Assembly: GCF_029868385.1 (NCBI RefSeq)
Contig: NZ_JARWNX010000022.1
Span: 1-64,000 of the forward strand
DNA from: Nocardia cyriacigeorgica
GTDB taxonomy: Bacteria > Actinomycetota > Actinomycetes > Mycobacteriales > Mycobacteriaceae
Direction: 5' to 3'
Length of the DNA stretch: 64,000 bases
In this document: positions 54,876 to 62,885 of the stretch, in pieces
How positions within the stretch are numbered: position 1 is the first letter of the stretch
Layout: each line of letters opens with the position of its first letter
Translations under genes and position numbers: made by a program
Notes under the pieces: generated by a model
What the model saw: only the letters and a program-made list of their open reading frames with translations
Database searches by the model: none
Told to the model about the DNA's origin: nothing

Positions 54876-55806
54876 GGAACAGCCGTGTCAACTCGACCAG
54901 CCACGGAATCGCGACGGCCAGCGTCGGCACCACCAGAATCGCCAGCGAACCCAGATAGGCGGCGACCGCGATCCGCACATCGCCGAGCGGACCGGACAAC
55001 CGCTGGATTCTGATCAGGGTGCTCGGCCCGCCGACGGCGAGGGCGCCCTGCGGCGCGGAGGACTTCGAACAGGCCACGAGCGCCCGCGCCAGCGGCTTGG
55101 GGCCGGTCACCTTGACCGCCGAATCGTCGGCGAGCAGCTCGATCAGCAGTTTCACCGAATCGAGCGCGGATTTACTGCGGACGAACCGCGGGAACGCCTC
55201 GTGCGCGGCGGTGAACGCCTCCAGCACCAGATCGTGGCGGGCACGCAGATGTGACCGCTCATGGCTGAGGATCGCGGTGAGTTCACGCTCGTCCAGATTG
55301 TCCAGGGTGCCCGCGCTCACCACGACCCGCTGGCGCAGGCCGGGCAGGCAGTAGGCGATCGGTTCGGACGCGGCGAGCACCCGGATATCGGCGGCCCGGC
55401 GCTCCGGTCCGCTCTGGTCGAGCAGGTCGACCAGCATCCGGTGGCGGGCGCGGCGTCGGCGGGTGTGCACGCCGACGCGGATCGCGGCGTAGATCAGGCG
55501 CGCGCCGACCATCAGGGTGAGCGCGAAGACGAACACATAGGCCAGCCACAGCGGCAACCCGAGCGCATCGATCTCATCGGTCGGCGAAGTGGTTGGCCGG
55601 CCGTCCTCGCCGGGCACCAGCAGCTCGCTGGCGATCGCGAGACCGGAACCGAAGGCGCTGAGCACGGCGGCCAGCGCGATGGCCTGCCACAGCACCAATG
55701 CGGCCCGTGGCGTGCGGTATGTCCACTTCGCCCGGGCGAGCAGGGCTGGTGCAGGCCCCGCGAGAAGCAATGCGAGACCGGCGAAGACCGGCGCGGTTGC
55801 GTTCAT
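54868..55806 (-). CDS. M56-family (BlaR1-like) membrane metallopeptidase
   Basis: 312 residues from ATG 55806. Four to five membrane helices (VFAGLALLLAGPAPALLARA, LPLWLAYVFVFALTLMVGAR, VAAYLGSLAILVVPTLAVAI) with the zinc site HERSH in LTAILSHERSHLRARHD and a downstream Asp/Glu. The beta-lactam-binding sensor domain of staphylococcal BlaR1 is absent, as in the mycobacterial Rv1845c. It cleaves the BlaI repressor in the mycobacterial model, in response to cell-wall stress. Upstream neighbour is the BlaI gene, 47 bases away. Confidence 0.92.
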   Translation of the reverse strand: MNATAPVFAGLALLLAGPAPALLARAKWTYRTPRAALVLWQAIALAAVLSAFGSGLAIASELLVPGEDGRPTTSPTDEIDALGLPLWLAYVFVFALTLMVGARLIYAAIRVGVHTRRRRARHRMLVDLLDQSGPERRAADIRVLAASEPIAYCLPGLRQRVVVSAGTLDNLDERELTAILSHERSHLRARHDLVLEAFTAAHEAFPRFVRSKSALDSVKLLIELLADDSAVKVTGPKPLARALVACSKSSAPQGALAVGGPSTLIRIQRLSGPLGDVRIAVAAYLGSLAILVVPTLAVAIPWLVELTRLFRA

Positions 55807-55853
55807 CGACTCAGCTCACTGCGTTGTGGGGCCAGGGGTCGAAGACACCGCGG

Positions 55854-56246
55854 TCACGGTGACGGTGGTGCGGTGTCCTCATCTGCTTCGAGCTTAGCGA
55901 GTGCCTCACGCAGCGCCGCAGCCTCGTCCTTCCCGACCTGTTCCACGAAGTGCACGAGGGCGGCGGCACGGCTGCCCGCCTCCTCTGCCTGCTGCAACGC
56001 ATCGACCATGAGGCCTGCTACCAGCTCGTCACGGGTATGCACCGGAGCGTAGCGGTGCGCGCGGTCATCGCGCCGCTGAACGACGAGGTTCTTCTTCGCC
56101 AGACGCTGGAGCACCGTCATCACCGTGGTGTACGCGAGCTCGCGGCGCGCCGACAGCGCTTCGTGCACCTGCCGGACCGTTTGCGGTTCGTCGGTCGACC
56201 ACAACTGGTCCATGACCGCTTTCTCGAGTTCACCAAGTCCTGCCAT
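55854..56246 (-). CDS. blaI: BlaI/MecI/CopY-family transcriptional repressor
   Basis: 130 residues from ATG 56246. Winged helix of the Penicillinase_R family: LGELEKAVMDQLWSTDEPQT, AYTTVMTVLQRLAKKNLVVQ and RAHRYAPVHTRDELVAGLMV, with a C-terminal dimerisation helix. Orthologous by context to Rv1846c. It represses its own operon and, in mycobacteria, beta-lactamase and respiratory genes, until cleaved by the M56 peptidase. A dyad TACTACA-N3-TGTCGTA lies 35 bases upstream of the start. Confidence 0.93.
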   Translation of the reverse strand: MAGLGELEKAVMDQLWSTDEPQTVRQVHEALSARRELAYTTVMTVLQRLAKKNLVVQRRDDRAHRYAPVHTRDELVAGLMVDALQQAEEAGSRAAALVHFVEQVGKDEAAALREALAKLEADEDTAPPSP

Positions 56247-56280
56247 TCCACAATTTTACGGACTCAACGACGCTGATGCG

Positions 56281-56297
56281 TACTACAGGGTGTCGTA
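56281..56297 (-). promoter_or_regulatory. Probable BlaI operator
   Basis: TACTACAGGGTGTCGTA, an imperfect dyad with 7-base arms (TACTACA and TGTCGTA) and a 3-base centre. It resembles the TACTACA/TGTAGTA-type sites bound by mycobacterial BlaI and stands upstream of the gene, so autoregulation is likely. Confidence 0.6.
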
Positions 56298-56324
56298 ACC
56301 GGCTGGTATCGGGTGTGGTATTGG

Positions 56325-57194
56325 TCATACTCCGTCGGCGGGAGTGTCGACGCGGGCCGGACCGCCCGCGGTACCGAGCACATGCCTGGTCCCGATCGGC
56401 ACGATCATCGGCCGCCCGGACATCGGATCCTCCAGCACGGTGGCCTCGAGCCCGAACACTTCGCGCAGCAGTTCGGCGTCGATGATGTCGGCGGGGGAGC
56501 CCTGGGCGATGATCCGCCCGTCGCGCATGACGATGAGCCGATCGCTGTAGCGGATGGCCAGGTTGAGATCGTGCAGCACCATCACCACGGTGCGGCCGAG
56601 TTCATCGTGCAACCGGTCGACCAGATCCAGCACCTCGAGCGAATGCGCCAGATCGAGATAGGTGGTCGGCTCATCGAGCAGCAGAATGTCGGTGCCCTGG
56701 GCCAGTGCCATCGAGATCCAGGCCCGCTGCCGCTGACCGCCGGACAGCTCGTCGAGCGAACGGTCGGCCAGATCGGCGATACCGGTCTGTTCCAGGGCGG
56801 TGAAGACCTCGGATTCGTCGGTGGCCGACCATTGTCGGATCCAGGACTGATGCGGATGACGTCCGCGCGAGACCAGATCGGCGACGGTGAGCCCCTCCGG
56901 CGCCACCGGCGTCTGCGGCAGCATGCCGACGATGCGCGCGACGTCCTTGGTCTTCATCGACGAGATCGCCTTACCGTCGAGCAGAACCTGACCATTGCTC
57001 GGCTTCAGCAGCCGTCCCAGCGATCGCAGCAGGGTGGATTTGCCGCAGCCGTTCGGGCCGATCACGGTGGTGATGACGCCGGGGGCGATATCGAGGCTCA
57101 GTCCGTCGACGATGATCCGTTCGCCGTAGCCGAGGGTGACGCCATCGGCTGCCAGCCGATGTGCGGCGTGGTGCGGCGCTTCTCCGGTCTTCAC
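56325..57194 (-). CDS. Siderophore/heme ABC transporter, ATP-binding protein (FecE/FhuC type)
   Basis: 289 residues from GTG 57194, overlapping the permease stop (GTGA). ABC ATPase: Walker A VIGPNGCGKST, signature LSGGQRQRAWI, Walker B DILLLDEPTTYLDL and the switch His in VVMVLHDLNLAIRYS. Sequence patterns (LLRSLGRLLKPSNGQVLLDG) are those of Fe-siderophore importers. Last gene of a three-gene operon under an iron box. The substrate-binding lipoprotein is not in the window. Confidence 0.93.
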   Translation of the reverse strand: MKTGEAPHHAAHRLAADGVTLGYGERIIVDGLSLDIAPGVITTVIGPNGCGKSTLLRSLGRLLKPSNGQVLLDGKAISSMKTKDVARIVGMLPQTPVAPEGLTVADLVSRGRHPHQSWIRQWSATDESEVFTALEQTGIADLADRSLDELSGGQRQRAWISMALAQGTDILLLDEPTTYLDLAHSLEVLDLVDRLHDELGRTVVMVLHDLNLAIRYSDRLIVMRDGRIIAQGSPADIIDAELLREVFGLEATVLEDPMSGRPMIVPIGTRHVLGTAGGPARVDTPADGV

Positions 57195-58297
57195 AGCGTG
57201 GCCTTCCGATTCACACGTATGAGCAACAACAGCAGGAACGGGCCGCCGATGGCCGCCGTCACGATGCCGACCGGCAATTCGACCGGGAACAGCGTGCGCG
57301 AGACGATATCGGCGCCGACTACCAGGATCGCACCGATCACCGCCGAACCGATGAGCGGTTCGCCCGGCGTGCGCAGCACCCGGCGAGCGATCTGCGGGGC
57401 GCACAGCCCGACGAAGGCCACCGGGCCGACCGCCGCGGTCGCCACCGACGCACCGATCACCGCGGCGCCGATCAATACCGCCTGCTGGGACTGGATACGG
57501 ACACCGAGCACACGGGTGGTGTCGTCGCCCAGGCGCAACGCGGCCAGCGTGCGGGCGGAAACGACCGCGACGACCAGCACGATCAGCAGCGCGATCGCGG
57601 CCGGGACGAGTTTGGTGTCGTCGGCGGAATTGAGCGAACCGGTGAGCCACAGCTGGGCGCGGGCGGCGTCTTCGAGGCTGGCGCGGGTGAGCATCCAGCT
57701 GATCGCCGACAGCAGCAGCGAATTCACGCCGACCCCGATGAGCACCAGTCGCATCACCGTCACGCCGCTGCCGCCGACCGGGTTGCGTCCCCAGGCCAGC
57801 AGATAGATGGCCGCGGCGGTGCCGAGACCACCGACCATGGCCGCGACCGGTGTGCCGAGCGAAACGGCAAGCCCGGTGGTCGCGCCGCCGGTGCCGACCA
57901 TCACCGCGACCGCGCCGAGCGCGGCCCCGGAGGTGATACCGAGAAAGTCCGGTGCGGCGAGCGGATTGTGCAGGATCGACTGGGTGATGGCACCGGCGAT
58001 GCCGAGCGCCGCGCCGACCACCACGGCGGTCATCGCGCGCGGGAGTCGGGATTCGAACACGATGAAGCGTTGTGATCGGCTGCCGCCGCCCGCCAGGACG
58101 TCGAGGACCTTGCCGAACCCGAGAGTGGTCTGCCCGAGCGCGATATCGAGGCAGAACAGACCGAACAGCGCGACGACCAGCACCGCGATGATCACGACCA
58201 TGCGCGGTCGCCACAGCAGCGAGATCGGGCCCACCCGCAGCGCCGCGCGCACTCGCGGCACCTCGGTCTCCGCGGTTTTGGTCAGCGAGACGGTCAT
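57191..58297 (-). CDS. Siderophore ABC transporter permease (FecCD/BtuC family)
   Basis: 368 residues from ATG 58297. About ten membrane helices with the family motifs SRLPRAMTAVVVGAALGIAG, NPLAAPDFLGITSGAALGA, and PVAFVGLCAPQIARRVLRTP, ending RVNRKATL. It pairs with the permease at 58294-59340 (starts overlap by ATGA) to form the membrane channel of a ferric-siderophore importer. Length slightly above the usual 330-350 because of an extended N-terminus. Confidence 0.93.
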   Translation of the reverse strand: MTVSLTKTAETEVPRVRAALRVGPISLLWRPRMVVIIAVLVVALFGLFCLDIALGQTTLGFGKVLDVLAGGGSRSQRFIVFESRLPRAMTAVVVGAALGIAGAITQSILHNPLAAPDFLGITSGAALGAVAVMVGTGGATTGLAVSLGTPVAAMVGGLGTAAAIYLLAWGRNPVGGSGVTVMRLVLIGVGVNSLLLSAISWMLTRASLEDAARAQLWLTGSLNSADDTKLVPAAIALLIVLVVAVVSARTLAALRLGDDTTRVLGVRIQSQQAVLIGAAVIGASVATAAVGPVAFVGLCAPQIARRVLRTPGEPLIGSAVIGAILVVGADIVSRTLFPVELPVGIVTAAIGGPFLLLLLIRVNRKATL

Positions 58298-59340
58298 ACG
58301 CTCACCAGCTTTCGTCGCCGGACCAGTGCGATGAAGAAGGGCGCGCCGATCGCGGCCAGCATCACGCCCACTTGCAGTTCACCCGGCCGCGCCACGACCC
58401 GTCCCGCGGTATCGGCGATCAGCAGCACCAGTGCACCGAACAGTCCCGAATAGGGGATCAGCCACCGGTTGTCGGGACCGGTGAACACGCGCGCGATATG
58501 CGGAACCACCAGCCCGATGAATGCGATCGGCCCGACCGCCGCCGTCGCCGCCCCGCACAGCAGGACCACCGCGGCCAGCCCGAGCGCCCGGCTGCGGCCG
58601 ATGTGTACGCCGAGACCACGGGCCACATCGTCGCCGAGGCCGAGCAGATTCAGACCGGGCGCGGCGATCAAGGCCAGCACCACGCCTGCGCCGAGGAACG
58701 GCAGTACCTGCCAGAAGACCTCGGGACCACGACCGGCCACCTCGCCGACCACCCAGAACCGGTAGCTGTCGAGCGCGCTCGTATCGAGGGTGACGATCGC
58801 ATTGGTCATCGCTTGGAGGAACGCCGTGACCGCGGCGCCCGCGAGCACCAGGCTCAACGGACTGGCCGCGCCGGCGCCGATCGATGAGGCGCCGAACACG
58901 ATGAGTCCGGCGATCAGCGTGCCCGCGAACGCGAACCAGATGTACTGCTCCGGTGCGGTCAATGCGAACAGGTACATGCTCAGTGCCGCGAAGAACGCCG
59001 CGCCCGCGTTCAGGCCGAGCAGTCCGGCGTCGGCGAGCGGGTTGCGGGTGTAGCCCTGGATGAGGGCGCCCGCCATGCCGAGCGCGAGTCCGGTGACCAG
59101 GGCGAGGGCGGTGCGCGGCAGGCGCAGCCCGCGCACGATCTCCTCCTCGGTGGACAGTGCGGCGCAGCTGAACGGTCCGTTCGCGCAGGACAGCGCGTGG
59201 TCGAGGGCGTCGTACACGGTGGACGGGGCCAGCGATCGGGTACCGATCGCGACGCTGGCGATCAGCGTCAGCCCCAGCAGCGCGGTCAGCAGCAGGAGAC
59301 CGGTGATACGACGCCGCCTCATGGTCGCAAGGGCGGTCAC
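58294..59340 (-). CDS. Siderophore ABC transporter permease (FecCD/BtuC family)
   Basis: 348 residues from GTG 59340; ATG six codons on is an alternative. FecCD motifs: GLRLPRTALALVTGLALGMA, RNPLADAGLLGLNAGAAFFA, and GPIAFIGLVVPHIARVFTGP. First gene of the iron-uptake operon. Its promoter region contains the iron box 59386-59404, so the whole transporter should be repressed by IdeR when iron is plentiful. Confidence 0.93.
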   Translation of the reverse strand: MTALATMRRRRITGLLLLTALLGLTLIASVAIGTRSLAPSTVYDALDHALSCANGPFSCAALSTEEEIVRGLRLPRTALALVTGLALGMAGALIQGYTRNPLADAGLLGLNAGAAFFAALSMYLFALTAPEQYIWFAFAGTLIAGLIVFGASSIGAGAASPLSLVLAGAAVTAFLQAMTNAIVTLDTSALDSYRFWVVGEVAGRGPEVFWQVLPFLGAGVVLALIAAPGLNLLGLGDDVARGLGVHIGRSRALGLAAVVLLCGAATAAVGPIAFIGLVVPHIARVFTGPDNRWLIPYSGLFGALVLLIADTAGRVVARPGELQVGVMLAAIGAPFFIALVRRRKLVSV

Positions 59341-59385
59341 GGCGGCGAAAGACTCCTCACTGTGTTCGACGCAATACTTGCTAGG

Positions 59386-59404
59386 TCTGGTAAGGCTAAC
59401 CTAT
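59386..59404. promoter_or_regulatory. IdeR/DtxR iron box in a divergent promoter
   Basis: TCTGGTAAGGCTAACCTAT compared with the consensus TTAGGTTAGGCTAACCTAA: the right half matches almost fully. A plus-strand promoter TTGCTA (59378-59383) with an 18-base spacer and TATCTT (59402-59407) overlaps it, so binding would block both the transporter operon and the 59448 gene. Confidence 0.75.
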
Positions 59405-59447
59405 CTTCCGAGTGACATCGCGACGGAGTCCACCCCGAGGAGGTTCG

Positions 59448-60161
59448 ATGCCCGAACTCGCGACTACTGGCACGTTCCGTACCACCCAGCCGGCCTTCGG
59501 GCGAGCCTGTACCCGGCTGCGGGCCTTGCAGCCCGAGCATCCGCGAGTGTATGCCGTGGCCGCCATGGCCGACCAGGGCAAACGCCGTTGGTGGCGGTTG
59601 GCCGACGGACTGCGTGAAGGTCGGATCGAACTGATGTACCGGCGGCACGCGGCGGAGATGATCAGCGCCGATACCGCCGCCGAGGTCGTCGCCACCGCGC
59701 TCATCCACGCCGTGATCGGCCGCGTGGTCGCGCTGCTCGTCGCCGAGGGGCGTGCTTGGGATCCGGGTCTGGAGAACCTCTGGATCCACACCGACAACGA
59801 TGGCGGCATCGACTGGGCGGGCCTGGTGGACACCACCATCCGCGCGATCGACGACGATATGGCCGTGGGGGAGCAGGGCGTGGTCGGGCTGCCGTGTGAG
59901 GAGGCGATGTTCGTCTGGCTGGCCCATCGCTGCGAGCCGTCGCTGACGTTGATCCAGGAGTGTCTGACCCGATGCGCGGGTCTGAGCGCACGTCGGTTCT
60001 GGAGCCTGGTCGGTGAATCCGTCTCGGGCGCCGCGACATACGTGCCCGATCTGGCCCGCACCGATGCGGCGGTCGGTATGCGCCGGGGTCAGGGCCTGCT
60101 CATGGCGTTGGAGGAGCGCGGTCTGCCGGTGCGCCGGGCCACGGGCGCCCTGGTGTGGTGA
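59448..60161 (+). CDS. Uncharacterised iron-regulated protein, FhuF-like without the Fe-S cysteines
   Basis: 237 residues from ATG 59448 (ribosome site gaggagg). The chain resembles the helical body of FhuF-type ferric-siderophore reductases (HPRVYAVAAMADQGKRRWWR, ATALIHAVIGRVVALLVAEG, then LENLWIHTDNDGGIDWAG). The C-terminal CC-x-Cys-x2-Cys iron-sulfur motif of FhuF is absent; the only cysteines are dispersed. It shares an iron box with the divergent siderophore transporter. A role in siderophore handling or intracellular iron release without a cluster is possible. Similarity to FhuF is my reading and uncertain. Confidence 0.6.
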   Translation: MPELATTGTFRTTQPAFGRACTRLRALQPEHPRVYAVAAMADQGKRRWWRLADGLREGRIELMYRRHAAEMISADTAAEVVATALIHAVIGRVVALLVAEGRAWDPGLENLWIHTDNDGGIDWAGLVDTTIRAIDDDMAVGEQGVVGLPCEEAMFVWLAHRCEPSLTLIQECLTRCAGLSARRFWSLVGESVSGAATYVPDLARTDAAVGMRRGQGLLMALEERGLPVRRATGALVW

Positions 60162-60164
60162 GTC

Positions 60165-60228
60165 CGCGCGATCCGGGGGACGGATCGCGCGGCGGTGGTG
60201 TTCGGCGTCGTCGTCGACGGCGCCGAAC
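60165..60228. terminator. Pair of hairpins between convergent genes
   Basis: First stem CGCGCGATCC (60165-60174) with GGATCGCGCG (60182-60191); second stem GTTCGGCG (60200-60207) with CGCCGAAC (60221-60228). They begin 3 bases after the plus-strand stop and end 2 bases before the minus-strand stop, so they probably act as a bidirectional terminator. Confidence 0.7.
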
Positions 60229-60230
60229 GG

Positions 60231-60641
60231 CTATCGGGCGGAGGGCGTTCGGTCGAGGGTCGCCGGGCCGACGGCGGCCTGCATGGCGACGCCGTCCACA
60301 TAGGAATGTTTCTCCTTGACGGCGCCGTCCTCGACCAGCACGAAGTCCGCGAGGTCGACGGCTACCGGATTGCCGGTCGCGGATGTTCCCGTCAGATGCC
60401 ACTGCACCACCCAGAAATCCTCGCCGACGCGCAACGAGACGAGTTGGAAGGTCAGGTCGGGTACCAGGGCGAACGTACCCGCCGCGGCCTGTCGGATGGC
60501 GGCCCGGCCCCGTGCCGGACCCTGTCCCGAATGTAGGTGGAATACCGAGTCCTCGGAGTGCAGCTCGACAATGCGGTCCGGGTCGTGGTCGGCCCAGCAG
60601 GCGTGATAGCGGTCGAACAATTCGCGGGTTGCTGTGCTCAT
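60231..60641 (-). CDS. SnoaL-like/NTF2-like protein
   Basis: 136 residues from ATG 60641. Cone-shaped NTF2 fold as in nuclear-transport-factor-2-like and ketosteroid-isomerase-like proteins: LFDRYHACWADHDPDRIVEL, FHLHSGQGPARGRAAI, VVQWHLTGTSATGNPVAVDL and ADFVLVEDGAVKEKHSYVDG. These are small-molecule-binding or isomerase/hydrolase folds with very diverse substrates. Divergent from the PucR-type regulator, 189 bases away, which may control it. Confidence 0.8.
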   Translation of the reverse strand: MSTATRELFDRYHACWADHDPDRIVELHSEDSVFHLHSGQGPARGRAAIRQAAAGTFALVPDLTFQLVSLRVGEDFWVVQWHLTGTSATGNPVAVDLADFVLVEDGAVKEKHSYVDGVAMQAAVGPATLDRTPSAR

Positions 60642-60830
60642 GACTTCCGTCCTGGGATGTTGTGCCCGACCGGATCCCTATCGGGTCGGAACCGGCTGCC
60701 GGTCGCTGGAATTCGATACTGATCGCAGGCATTCAGTGTCTCTGCCACCTGGCCCTCGTGGCGACGGGCGCACGCCTGCGCTTCGGGCATTTCGCTGTGC
60801 GCCCGCACAACGGAAATTAAACTGACTCCG

Positions 60831-61958
60831 GTGACCTGGGACTCACCGTCCGCCGAATCCACCCCACTGCTGCGGGGACTGCGTGCGGACCTGGCCGAAA
60901 TCTCCGAAAAGGTCACCGCCAGAATCAACTACGACGAGCAGGACTACAGCGCTGCCGCGTTGGATCACGACGAGCTGACAGCCGTCGTGACCGACAATCT
61001 CGCATCCATGCTCGACGCCATCGCGGGCGCACCGTATTCCCTCGAGCCCGCCCGCCGCACCGGACGTCTCAAAGCCGAGCGTGGGGTCTCGCTGGACAGC
61101 CTGCTGCACGCCTTCCGCCTGGCCGGATTGGCGTTCTGGGAAATCATCGTCGAACGTGCCGACCACGCCGATGGGCCCGCGCTGTCGCGACTGTCGACCG
61201 TGGTGTGGGCGACGGTGGACGAATATTCGGTCGCGGCAGCCGATTCCTACCGGCGCATCGTGGCCGCCGGTGACGAACGGCCCAAACCGCGGTTGTTGCG
61301 AGCGCTGCTCGATCCCGCCCTCCCTCCGGCGCATCGCGCGCGGGCGGGCGAACAGCTGGGTCTTCCGGTCGGTGGCGCATTCGTCATCCTGGTCGGCGAT
61401 AGCTGCCTCGATGTTTCGGGCGTGACGACCATCCGCACCGTAGTCGCAGGCGATCAGGTGACCCTGGTCGCCGCGCGGTCCGCCCACGGCGTCGAGGAGG
61501 CTCTGCGCTGCGTGCGGTCTCGATCGGGTGCCAGCAAACCGTTCGAAGATCTCGCCAGCGCCCCCGCCGCGCTCGAGCAGGCCCGCCTGGCCTTTCGATG
61601 CTTGGGCCCCGGCGATGTCGACATCCACTGGTACGCGTCATCGCCCGCGCGCGCGTTGATCGCGGCCCACCCCGACCTCGCCACCGATGTGCTCGGCGAG
61701 ACGATCGCCGCATTCGACGGCCTCCGCCCCGATGACGCCGACGATCTCGTCCGCACCGTGTCGGCCTGGTTCGAACTCGCGGGCTCGACCGCGGCCGTCG
61801 GGCAGCATCTGCACCTGCACCGCAATACGGTCCTGCACCGCCTCAAGCGGGTCGAACAGCTGACCGGAGTCGTGCTGGCGGTGCCAGCCGACGCCGCACG
61901 GCTGTACTTGGCCTTGCAGGCCCGATTGCTCCGGGCGCCCGGCGGTCGGGGAGCGTGA
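60831..61958 (+). CDS. PucR/CdaR-type transcriptional regulator
   Basis: 375 residues from GTG 60831. N-terminal RsbRD-like helical domain (TDNLASMLDAIAGAPY, GVSLDSLLHAFRLAGLAFWE), central GGDEF-like fold, and the C-terminal HTH_30 helix-turn-helix with HLHRNTVLHRLKRVE preceded by DLVRTVSAWFELAGSTAAVG. The architecture is that of the actinobacterial PucR family, which control uptake or catabolic genes next door. The likely target is the divergent SnoaL-like gene. Confidence 0.88.
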   Translation: MTWDSPSAESTPLLRGLRADLAEISEKVTARINYDEQDYSAAALDHDELTAVVTDNLASMLDAIAGAPYSLEPARRTGRLKAERGVSLDSLLHAFRLAGLAFWEIIVERADHADGPALSRLSTVVWATVDEYSVAAADSYRRIVAAGDERPKPRLLRALLDPALPPAHRARAGEQLGLPVGGAFVILVGDSCLDVSGVTTIRTVVAGDQVTLVAARSAHGVEEALRCVRSRSGASKPFEDLASAPAALEQARLAFRCLGPGDVDIHWYASSPARALIAAHPDLATDVLGETIAAFDGLRPDDADDLVRTVSAWFELAGSTAAVGQHLHLHRNTVLHRLKRVEQLTGVVLAVPADAARLYLALQARLLRAPGGRGA

Positions 61959-62008
61959 CCGTCTTCGGGCAGGTCCGCGGCCGTGTCGAGGCTCGGTTGC
62001 GCAACGGG

Positions 62009-62038
62009 TTGCCTAGTTAGGTAAGCCTGACCTATACT
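62009..62038 (+). promoter_or_regulatory. IdeR-controlled promoter of the small RNA
   Basis: -35 TTGCCT at 62009-62014, 18-base spacer, -10 TATACT at 62033-62038. The iron box TTAGGTAAGCCTGACCTAT at 62017-62035 covers the spacer and -10, so IdeR-Fe would block transcription. Predicted start near 62045. Confidence 0.75.
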
Positions 62039-62044
62039 CATGTC

Positions 62045-62138
62045 CGGCGTACGGATCGTGCGAGAGTCCCGAGGGCTGCGGTGACCCCCGATCCATTGCC
62101 GCGACGGGCTCCACTTCGGTGGGGCCCGTCGCTCTGTC
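62045..62138 (+). ncRNA. mrsI: Probable MrsI-like iron-responsive small RNA
   Basis: About 94 bases from the predicted start to the end of a strong terminator hairpin. There is no convincing coding frame. It is immediately upstream of the Rv1847-like thioesterase, which is the position of MrsI (ncRv11846) in Mycobacterium tuberculosis, between blaI and Rv1847. MrsI is IdeR-repressed and is made under iron starvation to lower iron-rich, non-essential proteins such as a bacterioferritin. Here the promoter has an iron box directly over the -10 and the transcript ends in a stable stem, as expected. Identification rests on position, iron box and terminator, not on sequence alignment. Confidence 0.65.
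62101..62138 (+). terminator. Terminator hairpin of the small RNA
   Basis: GCGACGGG (62101-62108) pairs with CCCGTCGC (62125-62132), with an inner CCAC/GTGG extension and a TTCG loop; followed by tctgtctc. A strong intrinsic terminator between the iron-box promoter and the thioesterase. Confidence 0.8.
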
Positions 62139-62189
62139 TCGGGGTTCCGCCCGCGGGCGGCCCGGCACCGGTGGTGTAAAGGTGGATCC

Positions 62190-62636
62190 ATGACGCAACA
62201 GCACACCGACGCGCCCACCTCGCTGGCCGACATCACCCCCGGACTGATGACCGAGTACAGCAAGGGCACCTTCACCGATCTGATCGGCCTGCGCTACACC
62301 GCCGTCGGCCCGGATCTGGTGCGCGGCGAATGGGAGGTGACCCCCCGGCTGCACCAACCGGCCGGTATTCAGAACGGTGGCGTGCTCTGCACCGTCATCG
62401 AATCGCTGGCCAGCGTCGGCGGCGGTGTCTGGTACGGCGAACAGGGCAATGTGGTCGGCGTGAACAACAGCACCGACTTCCTGCGCGCCGTTCGTGAGGG
62501 CACGCTGGTCGGTGAGGCCACCCCGCTGCATCAGGGCCGCCTCCAGCAACTGTGGCAGGTCGTGATCACGGACGAGACCGGTCGGCTGGTGGCACGCGGT
62601 CAGGTGCGGTTGCAGAACCTGCCCAAGCAGTCCTGA
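62190..62636 (+). CDS. PaaI-family thioesterase (Rv1847-like)
   Basis: 148 residues from ATG 62190. Single hot-dog domain of the PaaI/YdiI type: RYTAVGPDLVRGEWEV, LHQPAGIQNGGVLCTVIESL with the catalytic acid in VIESLAS, then WYGEQGNVVGVNNSTDFLRA. It hydrolyses an acyl-CoA thioester. Conserved neighbour of blaI in Mycobacteriales. If read-through of the upstream hairpin occurs, it could also be iron-regulated; otherwise it must have its own promoter between 62139 and 62189, where none is clear. Confidence 0.9.
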   Translation: MTQQHTDAPTSLADITPGLMTEYSKGTFTDLIGLRYTAVGPDLVRGEWEVTPRLHQPAGIQNGGVLCTVIESLASVGGGVWYGEQGNVVGVNNSTDFLRAVREGTLVGEATPLHQGRLQQLWQVVITDETGRLVARGQVRLQNLPKQS

Positions 62637-62885
62637 TTCCGCGCTTTCCGCACGCCGGTGGCCGCGGTGGCGGTGCCGTAGCCCGGCGATCCCCGACCAC
62701 GCTCGCTCGGTCGGCTAATCCGTAGCGACCGCGATCCCGTAGCGGCGAGCCGATGGAAACCCTTCTTGCTCAGCGGCTTTGCCGCGCGGGTTGTTACGAT
62801 CGCGCGGGCGTCGGCCGCGACGCCCCGGTGGCCGACGTCACCCGAGTGCACGTGAGAAGGGTGGCGCCCCATCGTGGGCGCGGGA

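Noticed and set aside
62040..62084. 14-codon ORF (ATG 62040 to TGA) inside the small RNA region as a leader peptide
   Set aside because: The predicted transcription start near 62045 lies after its ATG and there is no ribosome binding site, so it is unlikely to be translated.
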